Origin: Pyropia haitanensis
Taxonomy: Eukaryota > Rhodophyta > Bangiophyceae > Bangiales > Bangiaceae
NCBI GenBank assembly: GCA_008729055.1
Contig: SDUX01000002.1
Coordinates: 2,383,874-2,447,873, forward strand
Reading direction: 5' to 3'
DNA length: 64,000 nucleotides
Shown here one piece after another: positions 1 to 11,171 of this stretch (position 1 is the stretch's first letter; each line of letters begins with the position of its first letter). The notes beneath the pieces are model-generated. The model searched no databases, had not been told where the DNA came from, and saw nothing but the letters and a program-made list of their open reading frames with translations. Made by a program: the position numbers and the translations under genes.

Positions 1-2
1 GG

Positions 3-236
3 CACCCTCCAGTCGCGGCTGCCGCCACGCCGACCGAGTGGATGTCGGTGGCGCCAGGCTGGAGCGCGGTCGCCGTGGCAAATGCCGGGCTGCCGCCAGC
101 TACGATTCCGCTGCTGCCGGGCGCGTTTGCCGCGCCACCGCCCGCGTACGCAAGGACCCTCGGTGCGTATGCGATGCCAGTGTCCGAAGCGCCCCTTAGC
201 CCGAGCGCTCCATTGCCACCAGGGGGTCTTCACTGA
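3..236 (+). CDS. 3' end of an unidentified protein (truncated by window start)
   Basis: The reading frame is open from the first bases of the window to a TGA at 234-236, giving about 77 residues rich in Ala, Pro, Val and Gly (for example APGWSAVAVANAGLPPATIP). An internal ATG lies at 42, but the frame continues upstream of it, so it is more likely a C-terminal fragment whose start is outside the window. Third codon positions are mostly but not entirely G/C. No domain is recognised and no function can be given. It could also be chance ORF in GC-rich DNA. Confidence 0.4.
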   Translation, partial: HPPVAAAATPTEWMSVAPGWSAVAVANAGLPPATIPLLPGAFAAPPPAYARTLGAYAMPVSEAPLSPSAPLPPGGLH

Positions 237-659
237 GCATGAGCGGTGCAGGGGGATAGAGCGACGGGTCTTCAGTGCACGAGTTGTCTACATCAAGAGA
301 GGGAGCGTCAGTGCTCAATGGTGTACCGTATAGGGCTTTAGGTTCGGTCCTTCTTGCGCGTACGGCCTAGGAAGTGTAACTGTTTATCAGCATATGCAGA
401 CGCAACTTGCCTTGTCCTTCCCTGCTTATTGTGCTTTCCTCCTTTCTCGGTCCATGCCACCTATCGTGCACAGTCTGACGCGTCGTGAAGTTTTTCTCAG
501 TACTACGCAGAATCAACTTGTACATGACAGCATGGTCGTGCTCTTGGCGCGGCACCAGCCGGTGGCTGCAGCCACCTGGCATGCCCACCTCAGCAAGATA
601 GTAATGCCTCCCACATGTACGTGTATATCATAATGCAAGATTCCGCGCTGCCGACCGAA
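237..659. other. Intergenic stretch before the tRNA
   Basis: About 420 bases of mixed base composition, richer in A+T than the coding blocks. Only short ORFs without recognisable domains occur on either strand. It separates the partial upstream gene from the tRNA and may hold the 3' UTR of the former. I see no TATA box or repeat. Confidence 0.4.
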
Positions 660-763
660 GCCCGGGTAGCGTAATGGATACAACCCACCAAACGCGCTCG
701 CCTCCTACTGCAGGTCAGCACGACGACAGCGAGAGATTGCGGGTTCGAGTCCCGCCCTGGGTG
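660..763 (+). tRNA. tRNA-Arg(CCT) with anticodon-loop intron and apparent D-loop intron
   Basis: A full cloverleaf can be drawn. Acceptor 660-666 pairs with 756-762 (two G-T pairs) with discriminator G763. D stem 669-672 pairs with 692-695. Anticodon stem 697-701 pairs with 729-733. T stem 739-743 pairs with 751-755 around a TTCGAGT loop. The A box TAGCGTAATGG (667-677) and B box GGTTCGAGTCC (742-752) are intact. The anticodon loop starts C-T-CCT-A at 702-707 and is followed by about 20 extra bases (708-727) at the canonical 37/38 site; AGG at 712-714 can pair with the anticodon, as in normal intron-containing pre-tRNAs. The D loop (673-691) is 19 nt, about 11 more than usual; 681-691 looks like a second, ectopic intron. 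Mature size would be 73 nt. The sequence resembles eukaryotic tRNA-Arg(CCU). Confidence 0.88.
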
Positions 764-1404
764 TCGATCCGTACCATTTTGCACATTTTGACGAGGCTGA
801 CAGCAGAAATTTGAACTCCAGTCCCTGCGGTCCCACCCAGCTGTGTACGGCTGGCGACTCCAAACTTGACCGCCGCCCGCGTGCCAACGGAGGGGGGGGT
901 AGGTGGACCACCCACTCCCACGCCAGCGCGGCCCTCACCCCCCGGCAGTGGCGTGGCGGCCACCACGGAACGAAAAGAGAAAAAAAGAGGAAGGCGGGCC
1001 ATCGTCGCGCCCGCCCGGCCGCGCGCGTCCGCCGCCCGCCAACCGCCCCCGCCCGCGGGCCGGTCCGTCGGCTCGGCCACCCGCGCGGTGGGGAGTGGTC
1101 GGGTGGGCACCGGCACGCCCATCCCCTCCGCCGCCCTCTCCCCCCCCCCATCCTCCCCCGCTCCCCGCTGCTGCTCCCTGCACCGCCGCCGCCGCCGCGG
1201 CCGTGACCATCTCCACCCCGCGACGTCCGGCGCGGCGACCTCCCCCCCCCCCCTCCCCGCCGTCGCTGAGGTGCTGTCCTTGTCCCTCCTTTCCTCGCTT
1301 CCCCCTCCATCCACACCCACGGTGGTCGGCCGCACCCCCCCCCCCCCCGCCGCGCGAGCGGGTCCCCGCGGCCGCGCCGGCGACGGCGGCGGCGGCTGGG
1401 GGCC
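764..1404. other. Spacer and 5' region of the MED12-like gene
   Basis: Starts with the tRNA trailer, then becomes C-rich with many short C runs. Several long ORFs overlap here on both strands but are low-complexity shadows. It probably contains the promoter and 5' UTR of the next gene; no TATA box is seen. Confidence 0.35.
777..780 (+). terminator. RNA polymerase III T-run terminator
   Basis: TTTT fourteen bases after the tRNA 3' end, the standard Pol III stop; a second TTTT follows at 786-789. Confidence 0.6.
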
Positions 1405-3404
1405 ATGGACGCGGGCCGCCACCGGCGGCGGCCGCCCCTCGGGGGCCCCCCGCGGCCGCCCACCCCCCCGCTCGGCAGCACCCGCCGTCACGCGGGCAGC
1501 CCGGCGGCGGCAGCGGTGGGGGCGGCGGCGGGCGGCGGAAGCTCCGCCGGCGGGACCACCACCGCCGCTCCCCCCGCGCCCGGCGGCAGCGGCGGCGTGA
1601 CGCCGGCGGCGGCGGCGGCGGCCGCTGCGGGGGCCCACGCGGCCGGGTCGGCGGCGGCGGCGGCGGCGGCGGCGGCGTCCCCTCTCCCCGACGATGCGGG
1701 TGCGGACGCGTCCGCGACGCCGCGGTGGGTGCCCGCCCCCGCCGGCGGCGGCCCCCCCGCCGGCGTCTACCCGCTGTCGCCCGGCGTGCGGCACACGGCG
1801 GGCGGGCGGGTGCCGCCCGAGCTGCGCCTCGACCGGGGGGCCGTCGCGGGCGGCTATGCCGACCGCAAGGTGCCGTGGGAGTGGGCGACGTGTGTGGCGG
1901 GGGGGGGGCGGGGGGGGCGGCTGCGGGGGGGGGCGCCGGCGGGGGTGGTGGGGGGAGTGGTGGGGGGGGGACTGGGGGGACCGGGGGGGGGGGGGGCGTC
2001 GGTTCGCGCCCGCCGCCGCCGCTGCACCCGCCCATGCCGGCGGTGGTGGCCAAGGAGGAAGGGGGGGAGGGGGGGGGGGGGGCGGCGCCGGCGGCGCCGC
2101 TGACGGGTCGGGCGGGGTGGCGCACGCCAAGGCGGGCGGCGGGGCGGTGCCGCCGCCGCCGCCGACGGGGCCGGCGGGCGTGATGGCGCCGCCAATGCCC
2201 GTTGGCCACTGGGCGGCGGCGCCCGCGGGGGCGGTGCTCACCGCCGAGGCGCTGACCAAGGTGCGGTCGGGGTTGGGCGTCCTCCGCCGCAGCCGGCCGA
2301 CCAAGGTGCAGCGCATCCAGCTGCGGTGGGAGGAGGTGGGGGGGGGCGGGGGGCACCCGGCCCAGCTGGGAGCGCCCGCGCCCGCCGCCGCCGCGGGTGG
2401 TGACGGCGGCGGCGGCGGTGGCGGCGGCGTCGCCGACGGGCGGCTGCCGTTCCCGCTGCAGCGGCCGTCGGGCCCCGCCGCCCTAGACGCGTGGCTGGAC
2501 CGGCTAGGAACCCCCCCCCTCCCCCCCCCCGCGAGCCTTGTCGGCGGCGTGCCGCTCGGCCCCGCCATCATCCGCGCGGCGGGCGCGCTGCTCGGGCGGC
2601 TAGCGGCGCGGGCGGTGCCGCCGCCCGCGGCGGCGTGGTACCTCCGCGTGGCGGTGCTCAACGAGGCGGCCAAGCAGGTGCCCCGCCGCGACGGGCGGCC
2701 GCCGCTCGGGCCCGCCGAGTACTGGGTGGTGCAGCTGGCCGAGCTGCTGCGCGCGGAGCTGGGCGCCCTCCGCCGCCGCCGCGTGCCGCCGGGCGCGGCG
2801 CTCGCGGGCCGCCTCGGCCACTGGGCGTACGTGCTGCGGCTGGCGCGGTGGCAGGCGGACGAGGGGCTGCTGGGGGAGGGGTGGGGCGGACGCGTCGTCG
2901 GCGTGGGGGGGGTGGTCGCGCGGGAGCTCGCCGCGGCGGGGGGGGGGCTCGCCGCCGCCGCCGCCGCCGCCCGCGGTGGGGGGGGCGGCGGTGGGGGGGG
3001 TGGCGGCGGCGAAGCCGTCGCCGCGGCCTCCGCGCCGGCCGCGGCGGGCGGCACGCCCGGTGCGGCCGCCGCGGCCAGGGCGGCGGATGCCCCCGCCGGC
3101 GCGGCGGCGGCGGCGGCGGTGACGGCCGCCGCTGACGACGCCGACCCGACCGACGCGGACGACGTGGCGCTCGCGGCGGCGGTGCTGGCGCTGGACGTGG
3201 CGGCCACGTTTGTGCACGAGGCCACCGCGGGCGGGCACCCGCGGGCGGCGGCGTTTGTTGCGGCGCTCGCGACCGCGGTGGCGGCCGCGGTGTACGGTTC
3301 ACCGGGGGGGGGGGGGGGGCGTCCGTTGCGGGGGGGGGGGGGACGGGCCCGCGGGGGATGAAGACGACGACGCGGCTGCCGTTGGCGGTGGGGGCGGCGG
3401 CGGC

Positions 3405-3436
<32 letters not shown>

Positions 3437-3651
3437 GGGTGGCGGCGGCGGCGGTGGCAGTGGGGGGCGCCCGCCATTAGGCACCCGCCGACCCGCGGGC
3501 GCGGCGGGCCGCGCGCGGCTGCCCCCCCCCGGCATGGCGCGGACGGTGGTGGCCAAGGCGCTGCCGCTCCTCGCGGCGGGCCTGGCGGCGCTTGGTCCGC
3601 CCCCGCCGGGCGGCCTGCCCGTCGTTGCACCCCCGCCCGAGAACGGCAGTG

Positions 3652-3689
<38 letters not shown>

Positions 3690-4370
3690 GGCGGCGGTGG
3701 GGGCACCTCCCCCGTCTCTCTGTCGGCGGCGGTAGCGCTCTTGTCGGCCGCCGTGCCGGCGTTGGCGGCGGCCGCCGCGCGGCTGCCGCCGCCGCCGCCG
3801 TCGCGAGCGGCCGACGGGGACGCCGGCGCGTCGGCGGCCGCCACAGCTACCGCCGTGTCTCCGCTGAGGGGGGGGGGGGCGCCGCCGCCGCTTCGGCGGC
3901 GGGGGGGGCGGCGGCCACCGCGGATGCGGAGGAGGGCGACGCCGCGGCGGCCGCCGCGGCGGTGGCCGCCGCGCGCGCCGCGCTAATGGCGGCGGGGGTG
4001 GTGCCGCCGCCGCCGCCGCCGCCACCGCCGGGCAGCCCCGACGAAGGGGGGGACTGGCGCGCCGCGTTTGGGGCGTTTGGGGGAGCCGCCGCGGTCGGCG
4101 TAGGCGGCGGCGCCGCCGCCGACGCGGACGCGGCGACGGCAGCGGGTGGCGGTGACGTTGGCGGCAGTGGCGGCGGTGCCGACGCCGCCGCCGCCGCGGC
4201 GGATGCGGCCCTGTTTGTGACCGACGCGGCCGCGGTGGCCGCGGCGGCCGAGCTGCCGCCGGGCGTTTCCGCCGTTGCCGCTGCCTCGGCACCCGCGTTT
4301 GGCGCGCCCCCGCCGGGCCTGGCGGCTGCGTTTGGCGCCGACGCGGGGGGAGCCGGCGGCGGTGGCGGCA

Positions 4371-4410
<40 letters not shown>

Positions 4411-7400
4411 CCTCTCTCCCGATGCGGTGCAGGCGGCTGTGGCCACGTTCTTGGGCGGCCTCCCCACCCACGGCGACGTGCCGCTGGTGGTGCGGCGGCT
4501 GCTGGTCGCGACGGGGGGGTCGACGCGGTCGGCAGCGCGGGCGGTGATGCTGTGGGCGGCCACGGAGGCGGCGGCACCGGGGGGGGCGCCCGGCGGCGCC
4601 GAAGACGTGGTGGTGGCCGCCGCGGTGGCCGCCCTGGGCGGCCTCTCGGCGGTGCTGGCCGCGCGCACCGCCGCCGCTGCGACGGCCGCGGCAGCCGCGG
4701 CAGCGGCGGAGGCGCCGCCCGGGGATGCGCCAGGGGTGGCCACGGCGGCAGAGGCGCCGCCGCCGCCGCCACAGGCGCCCACGGCGGCGTCTGCTGGCGT
4801 GGCGGACGGCGCGGCAGCCACCCCAGCGGCGGCGGCAGCGCCGCCGGCGGGGGCGGCCGCGTCCGCTCCCGCCGCCGCTGTACCCCCCCCCCCCCCCCCC
4901 CCCCGGCCGCGGGCGGCCTCCCCCCCTTTCACCGGGACATTGTGCAGGTGGCCACCGCCGACGCGGTGACGGCGGTCGCGACGCCCGCGCGGCTGGCGGC
5001 GCTGCTGGCTGCCGCCGCCGCGGCGGGCCACGTCTCCCTCTCCGTCCTCCTACGGACCCCCCCTCGGGGCGGCGGCGGCGGCGCCGCGCCGGCCGCCGCG
5101 CCGGCCGCGGCAGCCGCCCTCGCCGCCGCCCTCCCCACCGCCACCGACCGCGGCGCGGCCGACGCACGCCGCGCGGCGCTCCGCCGCGCCCGCGCCACCG
5201 TCGATGATAGTGGCCGGCCGGCGGCGGTGGCGGCCGAGGCGGCGCGCCTGCTACCGCCGGGGGGGGGTGGGGTCGCGCCGGCCGGCGCGGCGGGCGCCAC
5301 GTGGGCCGCCTCGGCGCCGCCAACGGCGTGGCGGCTGGGGGTGGTGGCGGCGGTGGCGGCACATGGGCGGGGGGGGGCGGCTGGCGGCGGCGGCGGCGGC
5401 GGCAGTGGCAGCGTCGGCGGTAGCGCCGACGGTGGTGGTGGGAGTGGCAGTGGCTGTGGCGCCGCCGCCGCGGCCGCGTTTTTAGAGGCCGCGGGCTCAC
5501 CCGTGGCGGCCGTTGGGGTGGTCATCGCCACCCTGACGGCCGCGGCCGCGGCCGGGGCGGCCGCGTCGGCGGCGACGCCGCCACCGCCGCCTGCCGGCGG
5601 CGTGACGCCCGCCGACGCGGCGGCCGCCGCGCGCGCGGCGGGCCGCCTCGGCACGCCCGCCGCGGCGGCGGGCCGCCTGTCAGAGCTGCTCGCCTGCCTT
5701 GCCGCGGCGGCGGCAGCCGACACGGTGGCGGGGCGGCCCGTCGCGGCGGCCGTGGCCGCGGCAGTCGCGGCGCTCGGCCGTCGCTTTGGGGGGAGGGGGG
5801 GGGGCGGGCGCCGGTCCGCCTGGTGGGGGGCCCTCTGCCGGCGCGCGGGGGTGGCGGCGCTGATGCCGCCGCCGCCGACGACGACGACGCCGTCGCCGCT
5901 GGCGCTGGATGCAGACGGCCGGGGGGGGGCGGCCGGCGCACCCACCCCGGTGGCGGCCGCGGCCGTTGCCTCCGCCGCCGCGGCGGCCACGTCGGCCGAG
6001 CGGGCGCTGGTGGCGCTCGCGGCGACGCTTGCACCGGGCGGTGGTGGCGGTGGCAGTGGTGGCGGCAGCGGCGGCAGCGGCGGCGTCGGCGGCGGCGCAC
6101 CGTCTGCGCTGTCGCCCGAGGCGGCGGCGGGCGTAGAAGCGGTCGCGCCCGTCCTCGCCGCCGCGACCGCCGTGGCGGCCGGCGGCGGGCCCGCCGCGGC
6201 CGCCACCGCGGTCGCCCTCACCGCCGCGGCGGGGGTGTCGTGGGCACTCGCGGCCGCCGAGACGGCCGACGCGCTGTCGCTGCTCGCGGCGGTCGCGGCA
6301 TGCCGCCCGTCCACCGGCGGCTCCGCGTCGACCGCGGCGGCGGCGGGCGCGCCGGTGGGGGCGGCACCGCGGTCGCCGCTCGCGGCGCTGGTGCAGCAGC
6401 CGTGGCTCGCCGCCGCCGTCGGCCGCGGCGCGACGGTGGCTACCGCCGCCACCCTGCGCGACGCGATCGCGGCGCGGCTCGCCGCCGCGCCGGCGGCCGG
6501 CGGCCGCGGCGGCGGCGGCACCGCCGCCGCCCCTGCCGCCGCAGCCGCCGCCTCCACCGCCGCCGCCCTCACCGCCGTGTGCCTGTCGGCACTGCTGTCA
6601 CCGCGGCCGCCGCCTCCCCCTACCGCGGCAGCCGCCGCCACCACCACCACCACCTCCACCACCGCCACCACCGCCACCACCGCCACCACCGCGGCGTCGC
6701 CCGAGGCGGCGGCGGTCGCGGCGGTGGCCCCCCTCGGCGGCGGCTCCGCCGCCGCGGCGGCCATGGCCGCCGCGCGTGTTGCCGCAGCGCCCGCGGCGGC
6801 GCCGCCCCGCCTCGCCGCCGCCGCCGTCGCCGCCGCCGCGCGCACGCCGACGTCGGTGGCGGCGGCGGCGGCGGCGGCGGGTGGGGGGGGGGCGGGGGGG
6901 GGGTGGCGGCGGGCGGCCGCCTCGCGGCGCTGCTGCGGACGGTGGACGCGGCGGCGGCGGCGGCGGCTGGCGGCGGCGGAGGGGGTGGTGTGGGGAGGGT
7001 CGCTGCCGCCACCGCGGCCGCGGCGGTGGCCGCGCTGGGCGGCGCGCTCCTGCCGGCCGCGGCGGGGGGGGGGGGTGGGGGGGGGGCGGGCGAGGCGGGC
7101 GTCGCCGCCCTCGCCGCGGGGTGCCTGGCGCCCCCGCGCGGCGGCGACGGCGGCGGCGGCAGTGGCGCCACCGTCGGCACGCTTGTGCCGGCCGCGCCGG
7201 CGGCGGCCGCCGCCGCCGCGGCCGACGCGCTGCGGGGCCAGGTGCGGCGGCTGGCCGCGGCGGCGACAGCAACGCCGCCGCCCACGGCGGCCGTCGCGGC
7301 CGCGCTGCGCCGCTCCGCCGCGCTGCGCGTGGCGGTGCTCGCCACCGCGGCGGGGAGCGACGGCGCGGGCGGCCGGGGCGATGGCGGCGGCGCGCCCGCG

Positions 7401-7483
7401 CCCTTCCTCTCCCCTGCCGACGCGGCGGCGGCGGCGGTGGCGGTGGGCGCGCCCTGGGCGCCCCTGCGCCCGTCTGGCGGCGA

Positions 7484-7514
<31 letters not shown>

Positions 7515-7745
7515 GACGCGGCGTGGGCGGTCGGCGCCGTCGCGGCGGCCGGCGGCGGCGACGTGGACCCGTGGCTGCTGCTCGAGGGGTACGGCGGCGG
7601 CGAGGACGAGCTGCCGGCGCTGCCGCCCGCCGCGTGGGGCGCGCAGGGGGGGGGGTGGCGGCGGGGGGGGGGTGGCCGCCGGGGGGGGGGGGGGGCCGTC
7701 CGCCTCAAGCGCACGTACCGCGCGTACGCGTGCCTGCTGCGGTGA
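1405..7745 (+). CDS. MED12: MED12-like subunit of the Mediator kinase module
   Basis: MED12 links Cyclin C/CDK8 to core Mediator in the nucleus. The span encodes about 2,000 residues in one direction, but the frame changes near G or C runs around 1890-2000, 3304-3315, 3860-3960, 4880-4902 and 6885-6905. Family resemblance is seen in order: an N-terminal block with YPLSPG...ELRLDRGAVAGGY (about 1765-1855); PTKVQRIQLRWEE (2296-2335) leading into the Med12 domain with LDAWLDRLGTP, PPAAAWYLRVAVLNEAAK and WAYVLRLARWQADEGLL (2480-2880); FHRDIVQVATADAV in the middle (4927 on); and a plant-like C-terminus VDPWLLLEGYGG...AVRLKRTYRAY just before TGA at 7743-7745. The start is ATG 1405 in a GCCATGG context. 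Large Ala-rich stretches carry almost no recognisable sequence. Frame breaks may be sequencing indels or unannotated short introns. Assignment rests on recalled family motifs. Confidence 0.72.
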
Positions 7746-9871
7746 GCGTACGTCTTGTTCCTGGGTGGGGGGGGGGTGGGGGGACGGCGTGGGGGGGGCT
7801 GGGGGGGGTGACCTGTTTGTTTCGCGTCTTGACCTTGTTGGGTTTTCTGTCTGGCGTTCTTGTTGCTCGCTGCTTGTCCTTGGGTGGCGGCGGCGTCGTG
7901 GCGCGACGCTCGCTCTGGGTCAGGGGTGTGGGGGGGAGTGCCGCGGCCGCCGCCCGGCCGCGATGCACGCGCCCGCGCCGTGCCACCCCCTCGACGCCCA
8001 CCCACCGGGTCACGCCCCGTACCGCCGCCCAGTCGGCGACGCCGCGGGCCGACGCGCCGCCAGGCGGGGCGGCCGCGCACTCGCTGACGACCAGCCGGTG
8101 GCTCCCCCCCCCCACCCCAGCCACAGCGGCCACCCACCCGCCGTGACGACTCTCCCCCAACGTCCCCCGCGGCCGGCGGCAGCGGCGCGTCGGCTGCCAG
8201 CCCGCGTGGCCCCGGCACGGCGGCGGTCTGGCAGCGCCACCCGGCGGCGGCCGCGTCGCCCGCGGCGGTGGTGGACGCCCGACGCGGACGCGGCTCGACG
8301 CGCGCGCCGCCGGTCCCGCCGTGCCCCGATGGGGCGGCGGCGGCGGGAGGGAGCGGCGGTGGTGGTGGCGGCGGCGGGCGGTCAGCTGCGGCTGTGCGCC
8401 TGTCGGCGTCGGGTGGGGGCGGCGTCTCCCCGCCAGGGCGGAGCGCTCGGCCGGTGCACCCGCGGCGGGCGTGTCCACCGACCGGACGGGGCCGTCGGCA
8501 CGATGCGTCGTCGTGGGAGTGCACCTTGGCCCTGCTGTTCTCGACCCGTTTCCCGTCCCCTTGCCCCTCTGTTTCTCTCGCACCGCTGCGTCTGTAGGGG
8601 AGACGCCACCCCGCGGGGTCCCCGCCAGCCTCTGCCCGTCGGCGCCGCCGGCTCGCGACGGGGGGCGTCCGTGCCGCCTGGCGGGCGGCCACAGGCAAAA
8701 AACGCTCGGGTTTTGAACAAAGAGATCATGAAATGCTGACCACAAAAAAAAACTCACCGCATATGAACTACAGTATTTGCCGGTCGATGGTCGATTTTGC
8801 ATCGGTGTAGTGACCATTCCCGTGTTGGTCGCCCCGTCATTGTCAGCCGCTGTTCCGCGATCCAACTCCCAGCCGCGTCTGTTTCTTCTTCCCAGCAGCG
8901 CGCGCTGCGCTGCGCGTCGTCTGCGCGTCTGTATACGAGCAAACGGCTGCCCACGGTGCGGAGCACAACAGGCGCCCCCAATCCCCCCTTATTTTCCCCC
9001 CCCCCCTTGGACGGGCCATAGGCGAGGCGGCCAACGTCTTGTCCGCCTCGCCAAGCGCCTCCCCTGCCGCCGCCGCCCCCCCCCCCGTCCTCACCGCTGA
9101 CAATCCCCGTGGCCGCGGCGCGCGGCCGCCACGGCCGCCGCCGCGCCGCCCCTCCCCCCCCCTTGCTCGTCGCCCCGCGCGCCGCTCGGACCGCTGCCGC
9201 CTCGTGCCTCTGCTGCCTCCGTTGCGCGCGTAGGGCGGCGGGGAGGGGTGATGGGGGGGGGGGGGAGGTGGGGGGCGGGGGGGGGGGGGGGCTGCTGGTG
9301 GAGGGAGCGAGGGTGGGGGGGGGAGCGCCGGGGGTGGACGGCTCGCCGCGTGCGCGCCGCGTTGCACCGGCTGTGCCGCGCGGCTCGACGCGCTCCCTGG
9401 GGCGCCGCTGAGGGTGGACGCGGCGCCCGCCGTGCGCACCGCCGCGGGCCACGACGGCCGCTTGATGGCGTACGCGGTGGGCCGGGCGACCGGCCACCGC
9501 GGCGGCGGCGGCCGCCGCGGGGGGGGGGGGGGGGCGCCGCCCCGCGCGGCGCACGCCGCGCTTGAGGGGAGCGCCGTTGGGGACCCGCGCCCACCGTGAC
9601 GGCGCGCCGCCGCGACGGGCGGCCTGGTCGTGGCGTCGACGGCCGCTGTCTGGCGGGGGGGGGGGGGGGCGCCGGCCGCCGCCGCCAGTCCGTTTGGTGG
9701 TTGCCGTCCCGGCCGACCCGCTCGCCCACCCGCCGGGTCGTCTGCTTGCCCTCCCGCCCGCCCGCCCGCCCGCCCGTCCGCCCGCCCGCCCGCCGGCTCG
9801 CCGGCCGCCTACCGACGCCACCCCTCCACTCGGACTTCCACCCACGGCGACGGCGCCACTCGGCGCTGACC
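7746..9871. other. GC-rich spacer, possibly part of an unresolved gene
   Basis: No gene can be defined here. It holds the 3' UTR of the MED12-like gene, an A-run at 8743-8750 and a CCCG-type repeat at 9751-9800. One stretch, 9414-9590 on the + strand, has almost pure G/C third positions in frame 3 (VRTAAGHDGRLMAYAVGRATG) and may be an exon of the following gene or a separate one. Downstream of it every frame is broken by G runs, so I do not call it. Confidence 0.35.
9751..9800. repeat. CCCG/CCGC tetranucleotide-type simple repeat
   Basis: About eleven tandem copies of a cccg/ccgt unit, with one or two substitutions. It gives Pro/Ala/Arg repeats in all frames and is not informative for coding. 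Confidence 0.7.
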
Positions 9872-10372
9872 ATGGCGTTGACCGGCTACCCCCCCCCCCC
9901 CCCCCTCACGCCGGCGCCCCCCCCCGCCCCTCCCCCCTACGCCACACCTCCTCCCCCTCCCCCCCACCCCCCTACCCCCGGCGACCCCCCCCCCCCGGCC
10001 GGCCGCCGCTGGTGCCGACCGAGTTTGTCTACGTGGCGGCCCCCCCCGGCGCGGCCGCCGTTGCCGTCGTCGGCGACTGGACGGGCTGGACACCCCTGCC
10101 GATGCGGCGGCGCCGGTCGGCCGCTGCCGGCGGCGGCGGCGCGGGCGTGGCCTACTGGGCGCTCACGACGGGCGTGCCGGCGGGGCGGGTCGAGTACTGC
10201 TGGCTCGTCGATGGGGTGCACCTCGTGTCGTGGGCGCACCCAAAGTCGTGGGACGGCCGCACCAACTGCCGGGTGGTGGTGCCGCCGCCGCCGCTGGGGG
10301 GGGGGGGGGGGGGCGCCGTGACACCCGCCTGGCGCTCGGTGACCGGCCCCTCTGGGGGGGGCGTACCCCGCC

Positions 10373-10403
<31 letters not shown>

Positions 10404-10856
10404 ACGCGGACGCCGCCGCTGCCGCCGCTGCGGTCGATGCGGCTGCTGTCGTGGCGGCCGCTCGCGGCGGCCGCCGCGGCGGCCATTGAGCGCGCGGCGC
10501 TCGCCGCCGCCACGCTCACGGTCGTGCCCGCCCGCACGTCGCCGCCGCCGCTGCTGCCGCCGCCCCGGTCTGCCGGTCGTGGGCGGCGGCGGGCGGCGGC
10601 GGTGGCGGTGGCGGGCGCTGCTGGCGGTGGCACGGCGGCGGCGGCTGGTGTGGTGGCGGGCGGCGTGCGGGGGTGGCCGCTCGGCGGCGGCGGTGGTGGT
10701 GGTGGTGGCGGCGGCGGGGGGGGGGGGGGGGAGCACCTCAGCCAGGGCGGCACGGTGGCGCTGTTTTGGTCGCCGCTGGTTATGCTCACCGCGCTGCTGG
10801 TGGTGGTGGGGTGTGGGGGGTGGGGGGTGGCGGCGGCGGTCGGCGCGTGGGCCTAA
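9872..10856 (+). CDS. CBM48-type glycogen/starch-binding protein with C-terminal membrane anchor
   Basis: The start is ATG 9872 in a strong ACCATGG context, followed by a Pro-rich leader. From 10021 the protein reads EFVYVAAPPGAAAVAVVGDWTGWTPLPM, then GRVEYCWLVDGVHLVSWAHP and GRTNCRVVV (to about 10280). This is the AMPK-beta/isoamylase-type CBM48 pattern: beta strand, V-GDW-W-PLPM, a GRVEY-W-VDG strand pair and a closing N-R-VVV. The family binds glycogen or starch, and red algae store floridean starch in the cytosol. The frame moves at a C run (9890-9995) and again at the G run 10298-10312. The last frame ends FWSPLVMLTALLVVVGCGGWGVAAAVGAWA, one hydrophobic helix directly before TAA 10854-10856, so a tail anchor is inferred. 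No kinase-interaction (ASC) domain of an AMPK beta subunit is seen. Confidence 0.6.
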
Positions 10857-11171
10857 GGGCCGCTGCGCACGGGGTGCGGGGGAGGGGCGGACGGTGGGGG
10901 GGGGCGGGGGGGGGGGGGGGGGGTGCTCGCCGCGCCAGAGGTGCGGCTGGTCTCCCAGCTACCGTTTCTCGTTTGTATTACCATTGCCGACTGCCGCCCG
11001 CGCCAGTCGCGGCGGGCGGCCGCGCACGCGGCTCGGACCGCCGCCGTCGACGGCGCAAGCCGCCACGCCTCCACCCCCCCTCCCCCCCCTTCCCCCCAAG
11101 CGCCACCCGGCCGCGGCTCTGCTGGCCCGCCGCAGCCCACAGTGCGCACCGCAGGGAGCCCCCTCCAACCC
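10857..11171. other. Convergent intergenic spacer
   Basis: Lies between the 3' ends of the CBM48 gene (+) and the esterase gene (-). G-rich at the left end (run at 10900-10924) and C-rich at the right. No gene or structured RNA is recognised. Confidence 0.4.

Noticed and set aside
715..3630. A 971-codon open frame on the - strand and several similar long ORFs over 0.8-7 kb
   Set aside because: Composed of Pro/Arg/Ala runs that are the reverse complement of GGC/GCC coding repeats; no domain, while the + strand carries recognisable MED12 blocks.
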